A DNA stretch of 64,000 nucleotides. Origin: Lachnospiraceae bacterium (GTDB lineage: Bacteria; Bacillota; Clostridia; Lachnospirales; Lachnospiraceae). The position numbers and the translations under genes are program-made. The notes under the pieces are model-generated. The model was given only the letters and a program-made list of their open reading frames with translations. It ran no database searches and had not been told where the DNA came from. The stretch lies in NCBI GenBank assembly GCA_024698715.1, contig JAILRA010000033.1:128980-192979 (forward strand). The letters are read 5' to 3'. This document shows, piece after piece, positions 35,955 through 45,809 of the stretch; position 1 is the stretch's first letter, and each line of letters begins with the position of its first letter.

Positions 35955-36644
35955 ATGAAAACTTGTCCTCACTGCAAAATTAATATAGGAGGCAATCTCG
36001 AAAAATGTCCGCTCTGCCAAAATTCCATAAGCGGCGAAGGCGAACGTGACTACTGGCCAAAGATCAAACTCAAAACACGTAAAAGATACAAGGCTTTCAA
36101 AATAGTCTTATTCAGCGTGATCGCCATTATCATCATAAACCTGGCCGTGGACTTCCTGTTTTTGAATATCGAACATTTATCATGGAGTCCAATTGTTGTG
36201 ATATGGCTCCTGGGTTTGGGATGGCTGGTCGAGTTTATCATCAGAAAACATTACAATCTGTTAAAAACCCTTTTTCTGTCGATGATCACCGTCTCCCTAC
36301 TGTGTATGTGTACCGAATTATTCGTGTATTCTGCCTGGGAATTGCCTAAATTCCCCGCAATAACTCCGGAATACATAATACCGGGGCTTTGCAGTGCAAA
36401 CATAATCGCATATTTTGTACTCTCATTCATAGACAAACATTTCATTGAGCACAGTATGATATTCATGTTTTTAAATATCCTCGTGGGTGTTATCCCATGG
36501 ATAGTTCTTCTTTTTGTAAGGAACGGTCATCCGCCTTTTGCATGGTCGGTATGTCTTGTCGTAAACTGCCTGGCACTTGCAGGTCTGGCTGTATTCAAAG
36601 GAAGGACCGTGATATCGGAATTCAAAAAGAGATTTCATATGTGA
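35955..36644 (+). CDS. DUF6320 membrane protein with zinc ribbon
   Basis: 229 residues. N-terminal zinc ribbon (CPHCKINIGGNLEKCPLC, residues 4-21), then about six membrane helices (for example VLFSVIAIIIINLAVDFLFL). I recognise the arrangement as DUF6320, found beside esterase and acyltransferase genes in Lachnospiraceae. Function unknown; membrane anchor for the acyltransferase set is one guess. GGAG precedes the ATG. Confidence 0.75.
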   Translation: MKTCPHCKINIGGNLEKCPLCQNSISGEGERDYWPKIKLKTRKRYKAFKIVLFSVIAIIIINLAVDFLFLNIEHLSWSPIVVIWLLGLGWLVEFIIRKHYNLLKTLFLSMITVSLLCMCTELFVYSAWELPKFPAITPEYIIPGLCSANIIAYFVLSFIDKHFIEHSMIFMFLNILVGVIPWIVLLFVRNGHPPFAWSVCLVVNCLALAGLAVFKGRTVISEFKKRFHM

Positions 36645-36660
36645 TGTTTCATTTAATGAT

Positions 36661-36696
36661 AAAAAAATAAAACCGGTCATCCCGGTTTTATTTTTT
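36661..36696. terminator. Bidirectional terminator
   Basis: TAAAACCGG..CCGGTTTTA stem with A- and T-runs on both sides, between the convergent DUF6320 and ABC ATPase genes. Confidence 0.92.
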
Positions 36697-37636
36697 ATTT
36701 GGATATGATTATTTTTCCGTCTTTAACTTCAACCCTGACTTTATTGGATTCGATTCCTGCCATTTCGAGAGTATCCTGAGAAAGCTGCACTCTTCCGGCT
36801 TTATCCAGGATCGAATATTCTTCGTGAGATTCAACCTGTGCAAGACTCTCCGTAGTCATATTATCAAGCTGCTCTCTGTATTTTTCCTTCATGATCTTTT
36901 CGGTACTTATCTTTCCGTCCGAGATCATGATCACACGGGACACCTTGTTGGCAAGACTGAGATCGTGGGTAACTATAATGATCGTGATGCCCGTTTCTTC
37001 ATTGATCCGTCTGAAAATATCCTGGATCATATTTGAAGTCTTGGAATCAACCGCACCCGTAGGTTCGTCGGCAAGAAGGATCTGAGGATCGTGAGCAAGC
37101 GCAACCGCGATCGCAACTCTCTGTTGTTCACCACCCGACATCTGTGCCGGATAGGACTGAGCCCTGTGATCTATCCCTATCATTTTAAGAAGGCTCATGG
37201 CCTTTTCTCTTCTTTCCTTCTGACTCATCCTGTCGAAATACAAAGGAGCCTCAACATTCTGAAGAGCCGTAAAATACGGGAAAAGATTCTGTCCGCTGTT
37301 CTGCCATACAAAACCTACCGATTTTCTCCTGTACTCGACAAGACCTTTCTCGTTCATCGCAAAAAGGTCATGACCGTCCACGTAAAGCCTTCCGGCCGTG
37401 GGTTTTTCAAGCCCGCCTATCATATTCAAAAGCGTTGATTTTCCGGATCCGCTCTTTCCGATTATGGCTACGAGCTCTCCTCTCTTTATCTCGAGTTCAA
37501 GTCCCTGAAGCGCAAGTACTTCGACATCGTCAGTCTTATAGATCTTTACAAGACCGTCACACACGAGAATGTTGTCGGGTTCGTCTATTCTTATTCCGTT
37601 GTTATTTTCCTGAGTAATGTCATTCTGCGGGTACAT
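36695..37636 (-). CDS. ABC transporter ATPase (MacB/LolD type) with AbrB-like tail
   Basis: 313 residues. Walker A GKSGSGKSTLL (about 59-69), signature MSGGEQQRVAIAVAL, Walker B ILLADEPTG, H-loop VTHD. Residues about 240-313 are an extension ending DKAGRVQLSQDTLEMAGI..VRVEVKDGKIIIS, which resembles a swapped-hairpin AbrB half. Its start overlaps the other ATPase gene by 17 bp. Powers the FtsX permease upstream in the operon. Confidence 0.88.
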   Translation of the reverse strand: MYPQNDITQENNNGIRIDEPDNILVCDGLVKIYKTDDVEVLALQGLELEIKRGELVAIIGKSGSGKSTLLNMIGGLEKPTAGRLYVDGHDLFAMNEKGLVEYRRKSVGFVWQNSGQNLFPYFTALQNVEAPLYFDRMSQKERREKAMSLLKMIGIDHRAQSYPAQMSGGEQQRVAIAVALAHDPQILLADEPTGAVDSKTSNMIQDIFRRINEETGITIIIVTHDLSLANKVSRVIMISDGKISTEKIMKEKYREQLDNMTTESLAQVESHEEYSILDKAGRVQLSQDTLEMAGIESNKVRVEVKDGKIIISK

Positions 37637-38306
37637 ATCTTAATTCTCCGTCTTCCATCTCGTATACTGCATCACCGAAACACATTAAGTTCGGATCGTG
37701 TGTGGTCATCACTATCGTGATCCCCTCTTTTTCAATAAGTTCTTTGAAAAGTTTGATGATTCCGAGACCTGTTGCGGTGTCAAGCGCACCGGTAGGCTCA
37801 TCGGCAAAAATGATCTTGGGCTTATGCGCAACCGCTCTCGCTATGGCTACTCTCTGCTGTTCACCGCCCGACATCTGCGAAGGCATATGACTCATTCGTT
37901 TTTCAAGTCCGACGATCGAAAGCACTTCTTTGATCCTGGCATCGCGATCGCCCTTGTAATCTGCAAGTTTAAGCGCAAAATCCACATTTTCATACGCACT
38001 CATTATGGGGACGAGTGCAACGGACTGGAATACGAAACCGACATGATATCTTCTCATGGTCTCTCTCTGCCTGATACTCATGCTTCCGACGTCCTTATCG
38101 TCAACATACACTTTTCCCGATGTCGGGTCATCAAGCATGCTTAAGATGTTCAAAAGAGTGGTTTTACCGGATCCGGAACGTCCTTTTAATATCGTCAGTC
38201 CTGCGGGCGGAACTTCAAAATCAACGCCCTTCAATACTTCCAGAATCTCATGGTTTCCGAGTGGGAAACTTTTATGTAAGTCTATTGTCTTAATAATACT
38301 GTCCAT
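37620..38306 (-). CDS. ABC transporter ATPase (MacB/LolD type)
   Basis: 228 residues, standard length. Walker A GRSGSGKTTLL, signature MSGGEQQRVAIARAV, Walker B IIFADEPTGALD, H-loop TTHD. Pairs with the other ATPase, perhaps as a heterodimer, since a single permease gene accompanies two ATPases. Confidence 0.92.
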   Translation of the reverse strand: MDSIIKTIDLHKSFPLGNHEILEVLKGVDFEVPPAGLTILKGRSGSGKTTLLNILSMLDDPTSGKVYVDDKDVGSMSIRQRETMRRYHVGFVFQSVALVPIMSAYENVDFALKLADYKGDRDARIKEVLSIVGLEKRMSHMPSQMSGGEQQRVAIARAVAHKPKIIFADEPTGALDTATGLGIIKLFKELIEKEGITIVMTTHDPNLMCFGDAVYEMEDGELRYVPAE

Positions 38307-38363
38307 TTGATCACCAAAATAATTTGTTTTTAATATCCGAATAATTCACAATGCTGATTAAGA

Positions 38364-41213
38364 TCAGTCTTCACCGAGTTTGATAGCCTTTGTGATATTC
38401 ATATTCTTGATAATACGATAGATAATGATGAAGCAGACTACAAATACCGCTGCAACGATCACACCCATTTTTCCGCCGTCCTGAAGTTTACAGATGATAC
38501 TGAGCGGAATATTGTGTTCCCTCGGCAGGTATACTATGGATATGAGTTTCGTGAAAAGAAGCGTTGTCAGCATACCGACACCGAATCCCGCAACACAGGC
38601 AAAAAACGATGAGAATATCTGCTCGACGATAAGCATTCTGAACACTTCGCCCATTGTAAGACCCATCGAACGGTAAATACCGTAGATAAGTTCTCTCTCT
38701 TTGATCGTAAGGATCCAGTAGATCAGGAATCCGACGGCACATACCATCAGGGAAATGATGAATCCGATGGAAAACATTCCGTTCGTAATCTGTATCAGAG
38801 TGGAATTTCTCTGATCCGTTATCAGTTCTTCCTGTATCTGCTTGCTCTGTATCCTTACACCCTTCTCATCCAGATAATCGTTTATTTCATGATAATCCGC
38901 ATTATTACTCATCTTCATCCAGATTTCGTAAGGTCTCATGTTGAAGACATTTACAACAGTATTGTAGTTGGCAACAATAAGATAATTATCTCTCTTTTTG
39001 TATATTCCGCCTTCCTGCTCTTCATAAACGACCGACTGATAACCCGGGAAAGAATCCACAATACCGACCACGTTTGCACGTGCCGTTGCATATTCCTTAT
39101 TGGCATCTACGGGAGAAAATCTGCTGTATTCCAGAGAATCACCCACTTCAAGTTCGTATTTTTCGGCAAGGTTTCTGGAAATCAGAACTCCTTTGGGTTT
39201 TGCACCTAGATCGTTCAGATAATGATACCAGTGCTTATCGTTCAATCCGCTCTGAAGAGAAGCAGTCTCACCGAATTCCTTTGTATTAATACCCATCAGC
39301 TGACAGTTGTATTCCTTTTTCCTGTCTATGGTAGCTGTGGTCTTGTTGTCTTTTACAACCTTGGTCATGCTTTCGACACCGTAATCCTTCAGACCTTCGA
39401 ATCTGACATAATCGGGTTCCTTGTATCTCCAGAAAGCTTCTCCTCCCATGGATGATTTTTTGATGGTTATTGACCATTTTTCCGACAGGACATAATCACA
39501 GCCTACATTATATGCGATTCGCTTCTCCATATTCTCATTGACACTTCTTGCCAGATTGGAATTGAAGATTCCCATGGCAATCGTCATTACAAGAAATACG
39601 GATATGAATCCCTGTTTCTTGGTATTTCTGATGATCTGAAGAAAAGCGACATACTCGGCCGGCTTCCATTTGTTTCTTCCGAGCTTGTAGATCAGATTGA
39701 TTATCAGATGTATGATCCTGAGTGCGAAAAGACCGCAGCCTAAAATAAACAGCGATGAATCAAGGAAGATAACCGGGTCGATCTGTCCGCCTGATATTAC
39801 GGTAAGAGAAATATTCTCTTTCTGTTTCATATAGTTGAACAAAAGATATCCCGAAAGTGCAAGAAGAGGGATATCCAGGAAAAATCTCTCCCAGAATGCC
39901 TTGGCTTTCGAAGCGTTTTTCTTTGATTTACGTTCAATGATCGTATATCTTGTAAGAGGAATGACAGGAATGGTCATAAACAGCATTGCAAGGAGGAACG
40001 ATATTCCCGCAAAGGCCAGCATCATCAGATTCGGTCTGTATATACTGGTATCTTTCAGGGTAAATACAAGGAACGCATCGGTTCCTGCTCCGAGCTTGCA
40101 GAAAAGATATCCGAAAGGCAGTCCCAGAACAGAGCCTATGGCGGATATCACCAGCGACTGCAGCACATAAAGTCTGATGACCTTAAACCTGCTGACACCA
40201 CGGCTTTTTAACATTGCTATTTCACCTGTTTCCATTTCCAGGATTCTTCCGGAGATCATGTAAATAAACAAAAGCAAAAGGGCAATGATTGGAATCTCAA
40301 ACGTAAACAGGATTATACTGATCGTCTTCTTGCTCTCGATATAAGCAACCAGCGTATTTCTGAAATTGGTTGAAAAGTTTTCGTCTATATTCTGGAACTG
40401 ATAAATATATGAGTAGATCTCTTCGGCATTGTTGTAATCGATATATGTATAATCAAACAAAACTTTTTCGGTAAAAGAAAAACCGTTTACACAGTAATCT
40501 TTTAAAAGTGCCGAATAGTGCTCTTTATCGGTAAACAGACATCTGTCAAAGCCTCTTAATCGTTTGTCCCAGAAAGGATCTCCGTCGTCTTTTTCCTCGA
40601 TGATACCTGTAATGACTGCCTGAATTTCTTTTTTCTCGTCATTTACTTTGACTACGGACGTATATATCTGTCCGACAGTAAGATTGTCGACATCATAGGA
40701 TCTCTGTGAAACAACAACAGGAATCGCACCGTTCGCAAGTGCTTCCTTAACTATCTCGCTTTCGGAAGATTCAGCTTCCGTAGGCCATACACCGCAGAGG
40801 ATATCTGCATGTTTCTGAAGATCATCAATATATTCGAAATAGATTTGTCTGGCTTTTCCCGTAATGCTTTCATCACAGTATCCGGCGGATATTTCAATGA
40901 TCTGCTGTCTCTGGATAACGGGAATATTGATATAATCGGTCCACTTCTTTTCGAGCGAATTCATGAAAGCGAGTGCGGAATCCACATCGGAATAATTCTC
41001 GCCTTCAAGTTTTCCTTTGGTAGTGATAACGGCAGGATAAACATTGTTCTTTTCAATATACTCATCGAAGAGATTCTGCATCATTCTGTTAAGGCTTCCT
41101 TCCTTAAACATGGGATATATGCTTAAGAAAGCCGACAGAAGAATTACTCCGGTAAGAAGACAGAAATTAAGCCACTTTTTATTCAGTATTTTGTATTTGA
41201 TAAACCTTATCAT
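38364..41213 (-). CDS. FtsX-like ABC permease, large
   Basis: 949 residues. N-terminal helix about 14-34, a large extracytoplasmic domain (about 40-305), a helix cluster about 310-450 with an FtsX motif (MLKSRGVSRFKVIRLYVLQSLVI region), a mid helix set about 465-560, a second extracytoplasmic domain, and final helices about 830-945 with the second FtsX motif (GIYRSMGLTMGEVFRMLIVEQIF region). Two FtsX modules in one chain suggest the transporter core is one polypeptide. AAAGGA precedes the ATG. Confidence 0.85.
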   Translation of the reverse strand: MIRFIKYKILNKKWLNFCLLTGVILLSAFLSIYPMFKEGSLNRMMQNLFDEYIEKNNVYPAVITTKGKLEGENYSDVDSALAFMNSLEKKWTDYINIPVIQRQQIIEISAGYCDESITGKARQIYFEYIDDLQKHADILCGVWPTEAESSESEIVKEALANGAIPVVVSQRSYDVDNLTVGQIYTSVVKVNDEKKEIQAVITGIIEEKDDGDPFWDKRLRGFDRCLFTDKEHYSALLKDYCVNGFSFTEKVLFDYTYIDYNNAEEIYSYIYQFQNIDENFSTNFRNTLVAYIESKKTISIILFTFEIPIIALLLLFIYMISGRILEMETGEIAMLKSRGVSRFKVIRLYVLQSLVISAIGSVLGLPFGYLFCKLGAGTDAFLVFTLKDTSIYRPNLMMLAFAGISFLLAMLFMTIPVIPLTRYTIIERKSKKNASKAKAFWERFFLDIPLLALSGYLLFNYMKQKENISLTVISGGQIDPVIFLDSSLFILGCGLFALRIIHLIINLIYKLGRNKWKPAEYVAFLQIIRNTKKQGFISVFLVMTIAMGIFNSNLARSVNENMEKRIAYNVGCDYVLSEKWSITIKKSSMGGEAFWRYKEPDYVRFEGLKDYGVESMTKVVKDNKTTATIDRKKEYNCQLMGINTKEFGETASLQSGLNDKHWYHYLNDLGAKPKGVLISRNLAEKYELEVGDSLEYSRFSPVDANKEYATARANVVGIVDSFPGYQSVVYEEQEGGIYKKRDNYLIVANYNTVVNVFNMRPYEIWMKMSNNADYHEINDYLDEKGVRIQSKQIQEELITDQRNSTLIQITNGMFSIGFIISLMVCAVGFLIYWILTIKERELIYGIYRSMGLTMGEVFRMLIVEQIFSSFFACVAGFGVGMLTTLLFTKLISIVYLPREHNIPLSIICKLQDGGKMGVIVAAVFVVCFIIIYRIIKNMNITKAIKLGED

Positions 41214-41227
41214 TTTTAGTCTTTCCT

Positions 41228-43528
41228 TTAGTTTACAAGAATATCTCCGACAGACAGTCCTTTGAGAATGATAGATTTCGTGCTTTCGTTCCCAATATTT
41301 TGTCCGATCTTTTTATTTGTTCCGGTAACAACATACTTTTTATATGCTTCGTCTCCGTTTAAAACCCAGACGTATTCGTACTCTTCGCCGTCAAATGATT
41401 TTTCCTTAAAAATGAAATCTCCGGGAACAGCTATCTGACCTTCAAGACGCATTTTGTCAAAAACCACTTCCATGGTCATGAACTGGCTTTCCCAGTCAAA
41501 GAAATCCGTATCTTCCAGCTGTATGCAGTAATTCTTGATATCCGTTGCAGGCTCGGTGGATTTGACTTTTCCGTTTTCTGTAAAGATATGAGCATATTTG
41601 TCCGTATTGCCCGCTATAACTTTCGCCTTATATTCCGTATCTTTGTATATCAGCGGAATATCATATCCGTAAGCCTGGGGAGTTGATGTGGCAACCTTGA
41701 TCACATCATCAAAATAAACTACGGTCTCAACCAGTTTTTTGCCTTCTTTGATCCTGTCACCCGCATCCACTTTAATGGAAGAAATAATACCGTCACATTC
41801 AGCATATATGGTTTTGTAACCGGTACCGTCATTTTCTTTTTTGGTTTCGGTCAGACGCTTGTTTAAGGATGAGAGCGTGCTTGTATGCTCTTTCTTTCTT
41901 GAATCCCTGTCATAATCCAGCATCTGAAGATCCATTTCCGATAATTTAACGGAATAAGTAAGCGTATTGATCGTATCTTCCAGCATCGCCTTCTTTGCTG
42001 CCAGTTCTATACGTTCCGAATCCGTGATGTTATCCGATTCCAGAAGTTTCTTAACTTCGTCAAGCTCATACTTTTTTTGTTTTATGTCAAGATTACCCTC
42101 TTTGATCGACTTGTCGGTCTTCTCGTATGTTTTGTCCGCATCCTTCAAAAACATGTCGTAACTGTTGTTTTCCGACTTGATCTGATTTTCTATGGAGACA
42201 ATATTACCTTTTTGAGAATCGATGGCAATCTTTATAAGAGCATCTCCTTTTTTGACTTCATCCAGTTCGTGCACATATATTTCCTCCACGACTCCTTTGT
42301 CGGAAGCTTCATATGAAAATGCAGACTCTTCGATATATTTAATTCCCTTTGCCGAATCAAGCAGTTTATATGTTTCGGTTTTGATCTCGTATGTATCCGC
42401 CATTTTAGGCATAGTGGCTTCCTGCGTGTAAAGAACAAGTTCGCCTTCCTCAAGACCGCTGACTACCTCTACATAGTTATCATCCGACGTTCCTGCTTCA
42501 AAATATCTTTTTTCCAGAGTACCGTCGTCATTCTTAACATAAACGAAAACACCCGTTTCGTCGGTCATATAAGAATCCTTACCCACAACCAGGGAATCGT
42601 TTTTATCGTTGTTGTAAAAAACAAGCAGAATGAATTCTCCGACTTCCATGTTCAGTTCTCTGTCGGCTTTAAATCTTACAACGGGAGAAAGTTTTTTAAC
42701 TTTGGAATAAGCAACTTCGCTTTCCGTATATTCCATCTGTGTTATAGGGATCTTCTCACCGTTCACAAATGCAAACTGCGTGGCATACTTTGCATACTGG
42801 AATGAATTGAGATCGATATTGGCGGAAATAAACTTGTCTTCCGTATCCGTTACTATTACAAGATTCTCTCCTACACCGACATATCTTCCGTCCTTCATAT
42901 CCTTGATATAGGTTACATATCCGGAATGCTTTGCTTTGATAACGCCTTCATTCAATACTTTGTTGAGTTCGGAAATGTTTTCTTTAAGTTTTCTGACCGA
43001 AAACTCATACATCTCCTCATCATACTTGTAGTTTTCCTCGAAGGCTTCCGTTTCCTTTTCCTTTGCCTTAACCATATCGTCATTGGCACGGCCCATGTTC
43101 TTCTCATAATCAAGCTGTTCTTTTTCCAGTTTGATCTTCTCAACATCAAGGTCATGTTTTTTAACTGAAATGGAATGCTGTTCGATCAGGCTCTGCAGTT
43201 CCGAATTGGCCTGATCTATCTGCGATCTGATGGAATCCGTATCCGCTTCGACCAGTACATCGCCTTCTTCAACATGATCGCCGATCTTCACGTTTATCTT
43301 TTTTATATAAACACTTTTTTCATAAAAATGGCAGTAATCCGTACCCGAAATATTGCCAACGATAACCTTCGGTGTGGAAATATCAGTTCTGAATACCGGC
43401 CTGTATGTAGGGGCACTTCCGACAGGTTCCTGTAAAACGGGAATGTCCTCGTTTGCCGTACATGAGCAAAGGAACATCAATGCAGCAGCAAACAGAGCAA
43501 TTATTCTGATTTTTTTCAAACTTTTCAT
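41228..43528 (-). CDS. Lipoprotein membrane-fusion (HlyD/MacA-like) adaptor, double module
   Basis: 766 residues. Lipobox LCSC near residue 22. Two adaptor modules: lipoyl half VKIGDHVEEGDVLVEAD with coiled coil about 95-200, then a second lipoyl half LDEVKKGDALIKI (about 415-430) with coiled coil about 445-580 and a closing lipoyl part IKVDAGDRIKEGKKL. Twice the usual MacA size. Starts inside the upstream adaptor stop (ATGA, 4 bp). Probably spans the wall to hand cargo from the FtsX permease outward. Confidence 0.8.
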   Translation of the reverse strand: MKSLKKIRIIALFAAALMFLCSCTANEDIPVLQEPVGSAPTYRPVFRTDISTPKVIVGNISGTDYCHFYEKSVYIKKINVKIGDHVEEGDVLVEADTDSIRSQIDQANSELQSLIEQHSISVKKHDLDVEKIKLEKEQLDYEKNMGRANDDMVKAKEKETEAFEENYKYDEEMYEFSVRKLKENISELNKVLNEGVIKAKHSGYVTYIKDMKDGRYVGVGENLVIVTDTEDKFISANIDLNSFQYAKYATQFAFVNGEKIPITQMEYTESEVAYSKVKKLSPVVRFKADRELNMEVGEFILLVFYNNDKNDSLVVGKDSYMTDETGVFVYVKNDDGTLEKRYFEAGTSDDNYVEVVSGLEEGELVLYTQEATMPKMADTYEIKTETYKLLDSAKGIKYIEESAFSYEASDKGVVEEIYVHELDEVKKGDALIKIAIDSQKGNIVSIENQIKSENNSYDMFLKDADKTYEKTDKSIKEGNLDIKQKKYELDEVKKLLESDNITDSERIELAAKKAMLEDTINTLTYSVKLSEMDLQMLDYDRDSRKKEHTSTLSSLNKRLTETKKENDGTGYKTIYAECDGIISSIKVDAGDRIKEGKKLVETVVYFDDVIKVATSTPQAYGYDIPLIYKDTEYKAKVIAGNTDKYAHIFTENGKVKSTEPATDIKNYCIQLEDTDFFDWESQFMTMEVVFDKMRLEGQIAVPGDFIFKEKSFDGEEYEYVWVLNGDEAYKKYVVTGTNKKIGQNIGNESTKSIILKGLSVGDILVN

Positions 43529-44562
43529 CTTGCAGCCACCTCTTCGTTGCCTTCCAGTCCCTTTTTGATGATCGCCATACCTTCAACAACGGCGTCAACC
43601 TCAACATAGACCGGGATCTTAAATCCGTTCTCATCTACCACAAATACATAATTTCTTTCATCGGTTGTTTTATAAACGACTTTTTCATCTACATAAACAA
43701 CGTCTTTTATGATCTCCTTCGGAACGATCACTTCAAACTTTTCGGTATTGACGTATACGATATCATCACTGACCGGTTTAAAATAAAGTGATTTCGATCC
43801 CGACTGATTTTCTTCTATCCTTGTGATCTCCACGTCAAATTCCATCGTCGGCGAAGTCGCTTTGTAAACCATTCCGACCTCAAATTCAAAATCATCTTTA
43901 GATTCCGTATAAAATCCTACATCACCGCTCGCCTGGGTAATGAGATCAGTATTGGCAACGACGATTCCGTTATCTATTGCATTGCTGATAAAAGTAATGA
44001 TACCGTCCTCTTTTGCCTTTATGACGCATTTGTCCAGATCCCTCTGTCTCTCGGCGACTTCGATGTTTTTCAGTTTGATGTCGTCTTCGAGCATTGCGAT
44101 GGAGGAATTGTATCTTTCTTCCAGTGCCTTATTGTTCTCATCGTCCGGTTTGTTGGGATCCACATAGATCGACTTCAGTTTTTTCGTGTGCTCGAGAAGA
44201 AGTTTATCTTTTTCAAGGTCTTCCCTCGAAGCTTCGAGTTTCTTCTGGAAATCATCCGATTTAAAGACAACAAGAACCTGACCGGCTTTTACATAATCGC
44301 CGACCGAAATATTAAGTTCCGAAAATTCAAGATTGTCCACGTCCACCGAATATGTGTGGTATCTCAGGGAATTCTGGGAAAGTTTCAGTTTGATGGTCGG
44401 CTGCATGTCGCCCCTGTGAACTTCGAATGTTTCCGGATCCGTCTTTTGATATATATCCTTGGGAATGGTTTCTATTTCATGAATATCGGTTTTCTCACAG
44501 CCTGCCAGAAGAGTGATGAACGAAGCAAGCATTATTGAAGCAATTACTTTTTTAGGTCTCAT
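43525..44562 (-). CDS. Lipoprotein membrane-fusion adaptor, MacA/HlyD-like
   Basis: 345 residues. Lipobox LLAGC (about residue 21), lipoyl half ISVGDYVKAGQVLVVF (about 90-105), coiled coil about 110-175, then beta-barrel and C-terminal domain ending with AIIKKGLEGNEEVA, the usual adaptor tail. First gene of the export operon; GGAG precedes the ATG. Confidence 0.82.
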   Translation of the reverse strand: MRPKKVIASIMLASFITLLAGCEKTDIHEIETIPKDIYQKTDPETFEVHRGDMQPTIKLKLSQNSLRYHTYSVDVDNLEFSELNISVGDYVKAGQVLVVFKSDDFQKKLEASREDLEKDKLLLEHTKKLKSIYVDPNKPDDENNKALEERYNSSIAMLEDDIKLKNIEVAERQRDLDKCVIKAKEDGIITFISNAIDNGIVVANTDLITQASGDVGFYTESKDDFEFEVGMVYKATSPTMEFDVEITRIEENQSGSKSLYFKPVSDDIVYVNTEKFEVIVPKEIIKDVVYVDEKVVYKTTDERNYVFVVDENGFKIPVYVEVDAVVEGMAIIKKGLEGNEEVAAR

Positions 44563-44678
44563 TTATTTCTCCAGTCCTAAATCACTTTTTTGTCCAATTA
44601 TGTATTTTAACACATCGTTCCACAACAAAATATATGACAAATTTTAGTATTTATCCTTATTATTTAATGAATTACCTT

Positions 44679-44707
44679 TTGTCATTTTATAATCTTTATG
44701 TTATAAT
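44679..44707 (+). promoter_or_regulatory. Promoter of fba
   Basis: TTGTCA (44679-44684), 17-nt spacer, TATAAT (44702-44707). A perfect -10 and near-consensus -35 fit a highly expressed glycolytic gene. Confidence 0.88.
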
Positions 44708-44770
44708 CTGATGGAACGCGCATGAAAATCAGATCTGCGCAACATTTTTCTAATTTCAGGAGGTTTTAAA

Positions 44771-45739
44771 ATGGCTTTAGTTACCACAACAGAAATGTTT
44801 AAGAAAGCCTATGACGGCGGCTATGCAGTCGGCGCTTTCAACGTAAACAATATGGAAATCGTTCAGGGTATCACAGAGGCTGCAGGCGAATTAAAGAGCC
44901 CTGTAATCCTTCAGGTTTCCAAGGGTGCTCGTGCTTATGCCAACCACACTTATCTTGTAAAGCTTGTTGAAGCTGCAGTTATCGAGAATCCCGAAATCCC
45001 CATCGCTCTTCACCTTGATCACGGTGATACATTCGAACTTTGCAAGTCTTGTATCGACGGCGGATTCACATCAGTTATGATCGATGCTTCTTCCAAATCT
45101 TTCGAAGAAAACATCGCTCTTACAAAGCAGGTAGTTGAATATGCTCACGCTCACGGTGTAGTAGTAGAAGCAGAACTTGGTACTCTTGCAGGTATCGAAG
45201 ACGAAGTTGTTGTAGAATCCGGCAAGGAAGCTTACACAAGACCTGAAGAAGTTGAAGAGTTCGTTTCCAGAACAGGATGTGACTCTCTTGCAATCGCTAT
45301 CGGTACATCACACGGTGCTTACAAGTTCACAGCAGCTCAGTGTACAAGAAACGCTGACGGAATCCTTGTTCCGCCACCCCTTCGTTTCGACGTACTCGAA
45401 GAGTGCATCAAGAGACTTCCCGGATTCCCCATCGTTCTTCACGGTTCATCTTCAGTTCCTCAGGAATTCGTTAAGATGGTTAACCAGTACGGCGGAAATA
45501 TGCCCGATGCTGTAGGTATTCCTGAAGAACAGCTTCGTCAGGCAGCTAAACTTGCTGTATGTAAGATTAACATCGACTCCGATATCCGTCTTGCAATGAC
45601 AGGTAATATCAGAAAGTACTTCGCAGAGCATCCCGATCACTTCGATCCCCGTCAGTACTTAAAGCCCGCTCGTCAGGCTGTTAAGGATATGGTTGCTCAC
45701 AAGATCATCAACGTTCTTGGTTCTGATGGCAAAGCATAA
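44771..45739 (+). CDS. fba: Fructose-1,6-bisphosphate aldolase, class II
   Basis: 322 residues. Metal and phosphate motifs GAFNVNNMEI, ALHLDHGDTFELCKSCIDGGFTSVMID region (zinc His), EAELGTLAGIEDE, AIGTSHGAYKF, LHGSSSVP and NIDSDIRLA are all present. It splits fructose-1,6-bisphosphate in glycolysis. AGGAGG precedes the ATG. Strong preference for a few codons marks high expression. Monocistronic. Confidence 0.97.
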   Translation: MALVTTTEMFKKAYDGGYAVGAFNVNNMEIVQGITEAAGELKSPVILQVSKGARAYANHTYLVKLVEAAVIENPEIPIALHLDHGDTFELCKSCIDGGFTSVMIDASSKSFEENIALTKQVVEYAHAHGVVVEAELGTLAGIEDEVVVESGKEAYTRPEEVEEFVSRTGCDSLAIAIGTSHGAYKFTAAQCTRNADGILVPPPLRFDVLEECIKRLPGFPIVLHGSSSVPQEFVKMVNQYGGNMPDAVGIPEEQLRQAAKLAVCKINIDSDIRLAMTGNIRKYFAEHPDHFDPRQYLKPARQAVKDMVAHKIINVLGSDGKA

Positions 45740-45762
45740 TTCGGAATTATCCCGAAAACTAC

Positions 45763-45792
45763 AAAAAGCGCTCGGTTATCCGGGCGCTTTTT
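45763..45792. terminator. Bidirectional terminator between fba and the EAL gene
   Basis: AAAAAGCGCTCGG..CCGGGCGCTTTTT, a 13-bp stem with one G-T pair and T-runs in both directions. Confidence 0.93.
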
Positions 45793-45809
45793 CTTATGAA
45801 AAAATCCAA

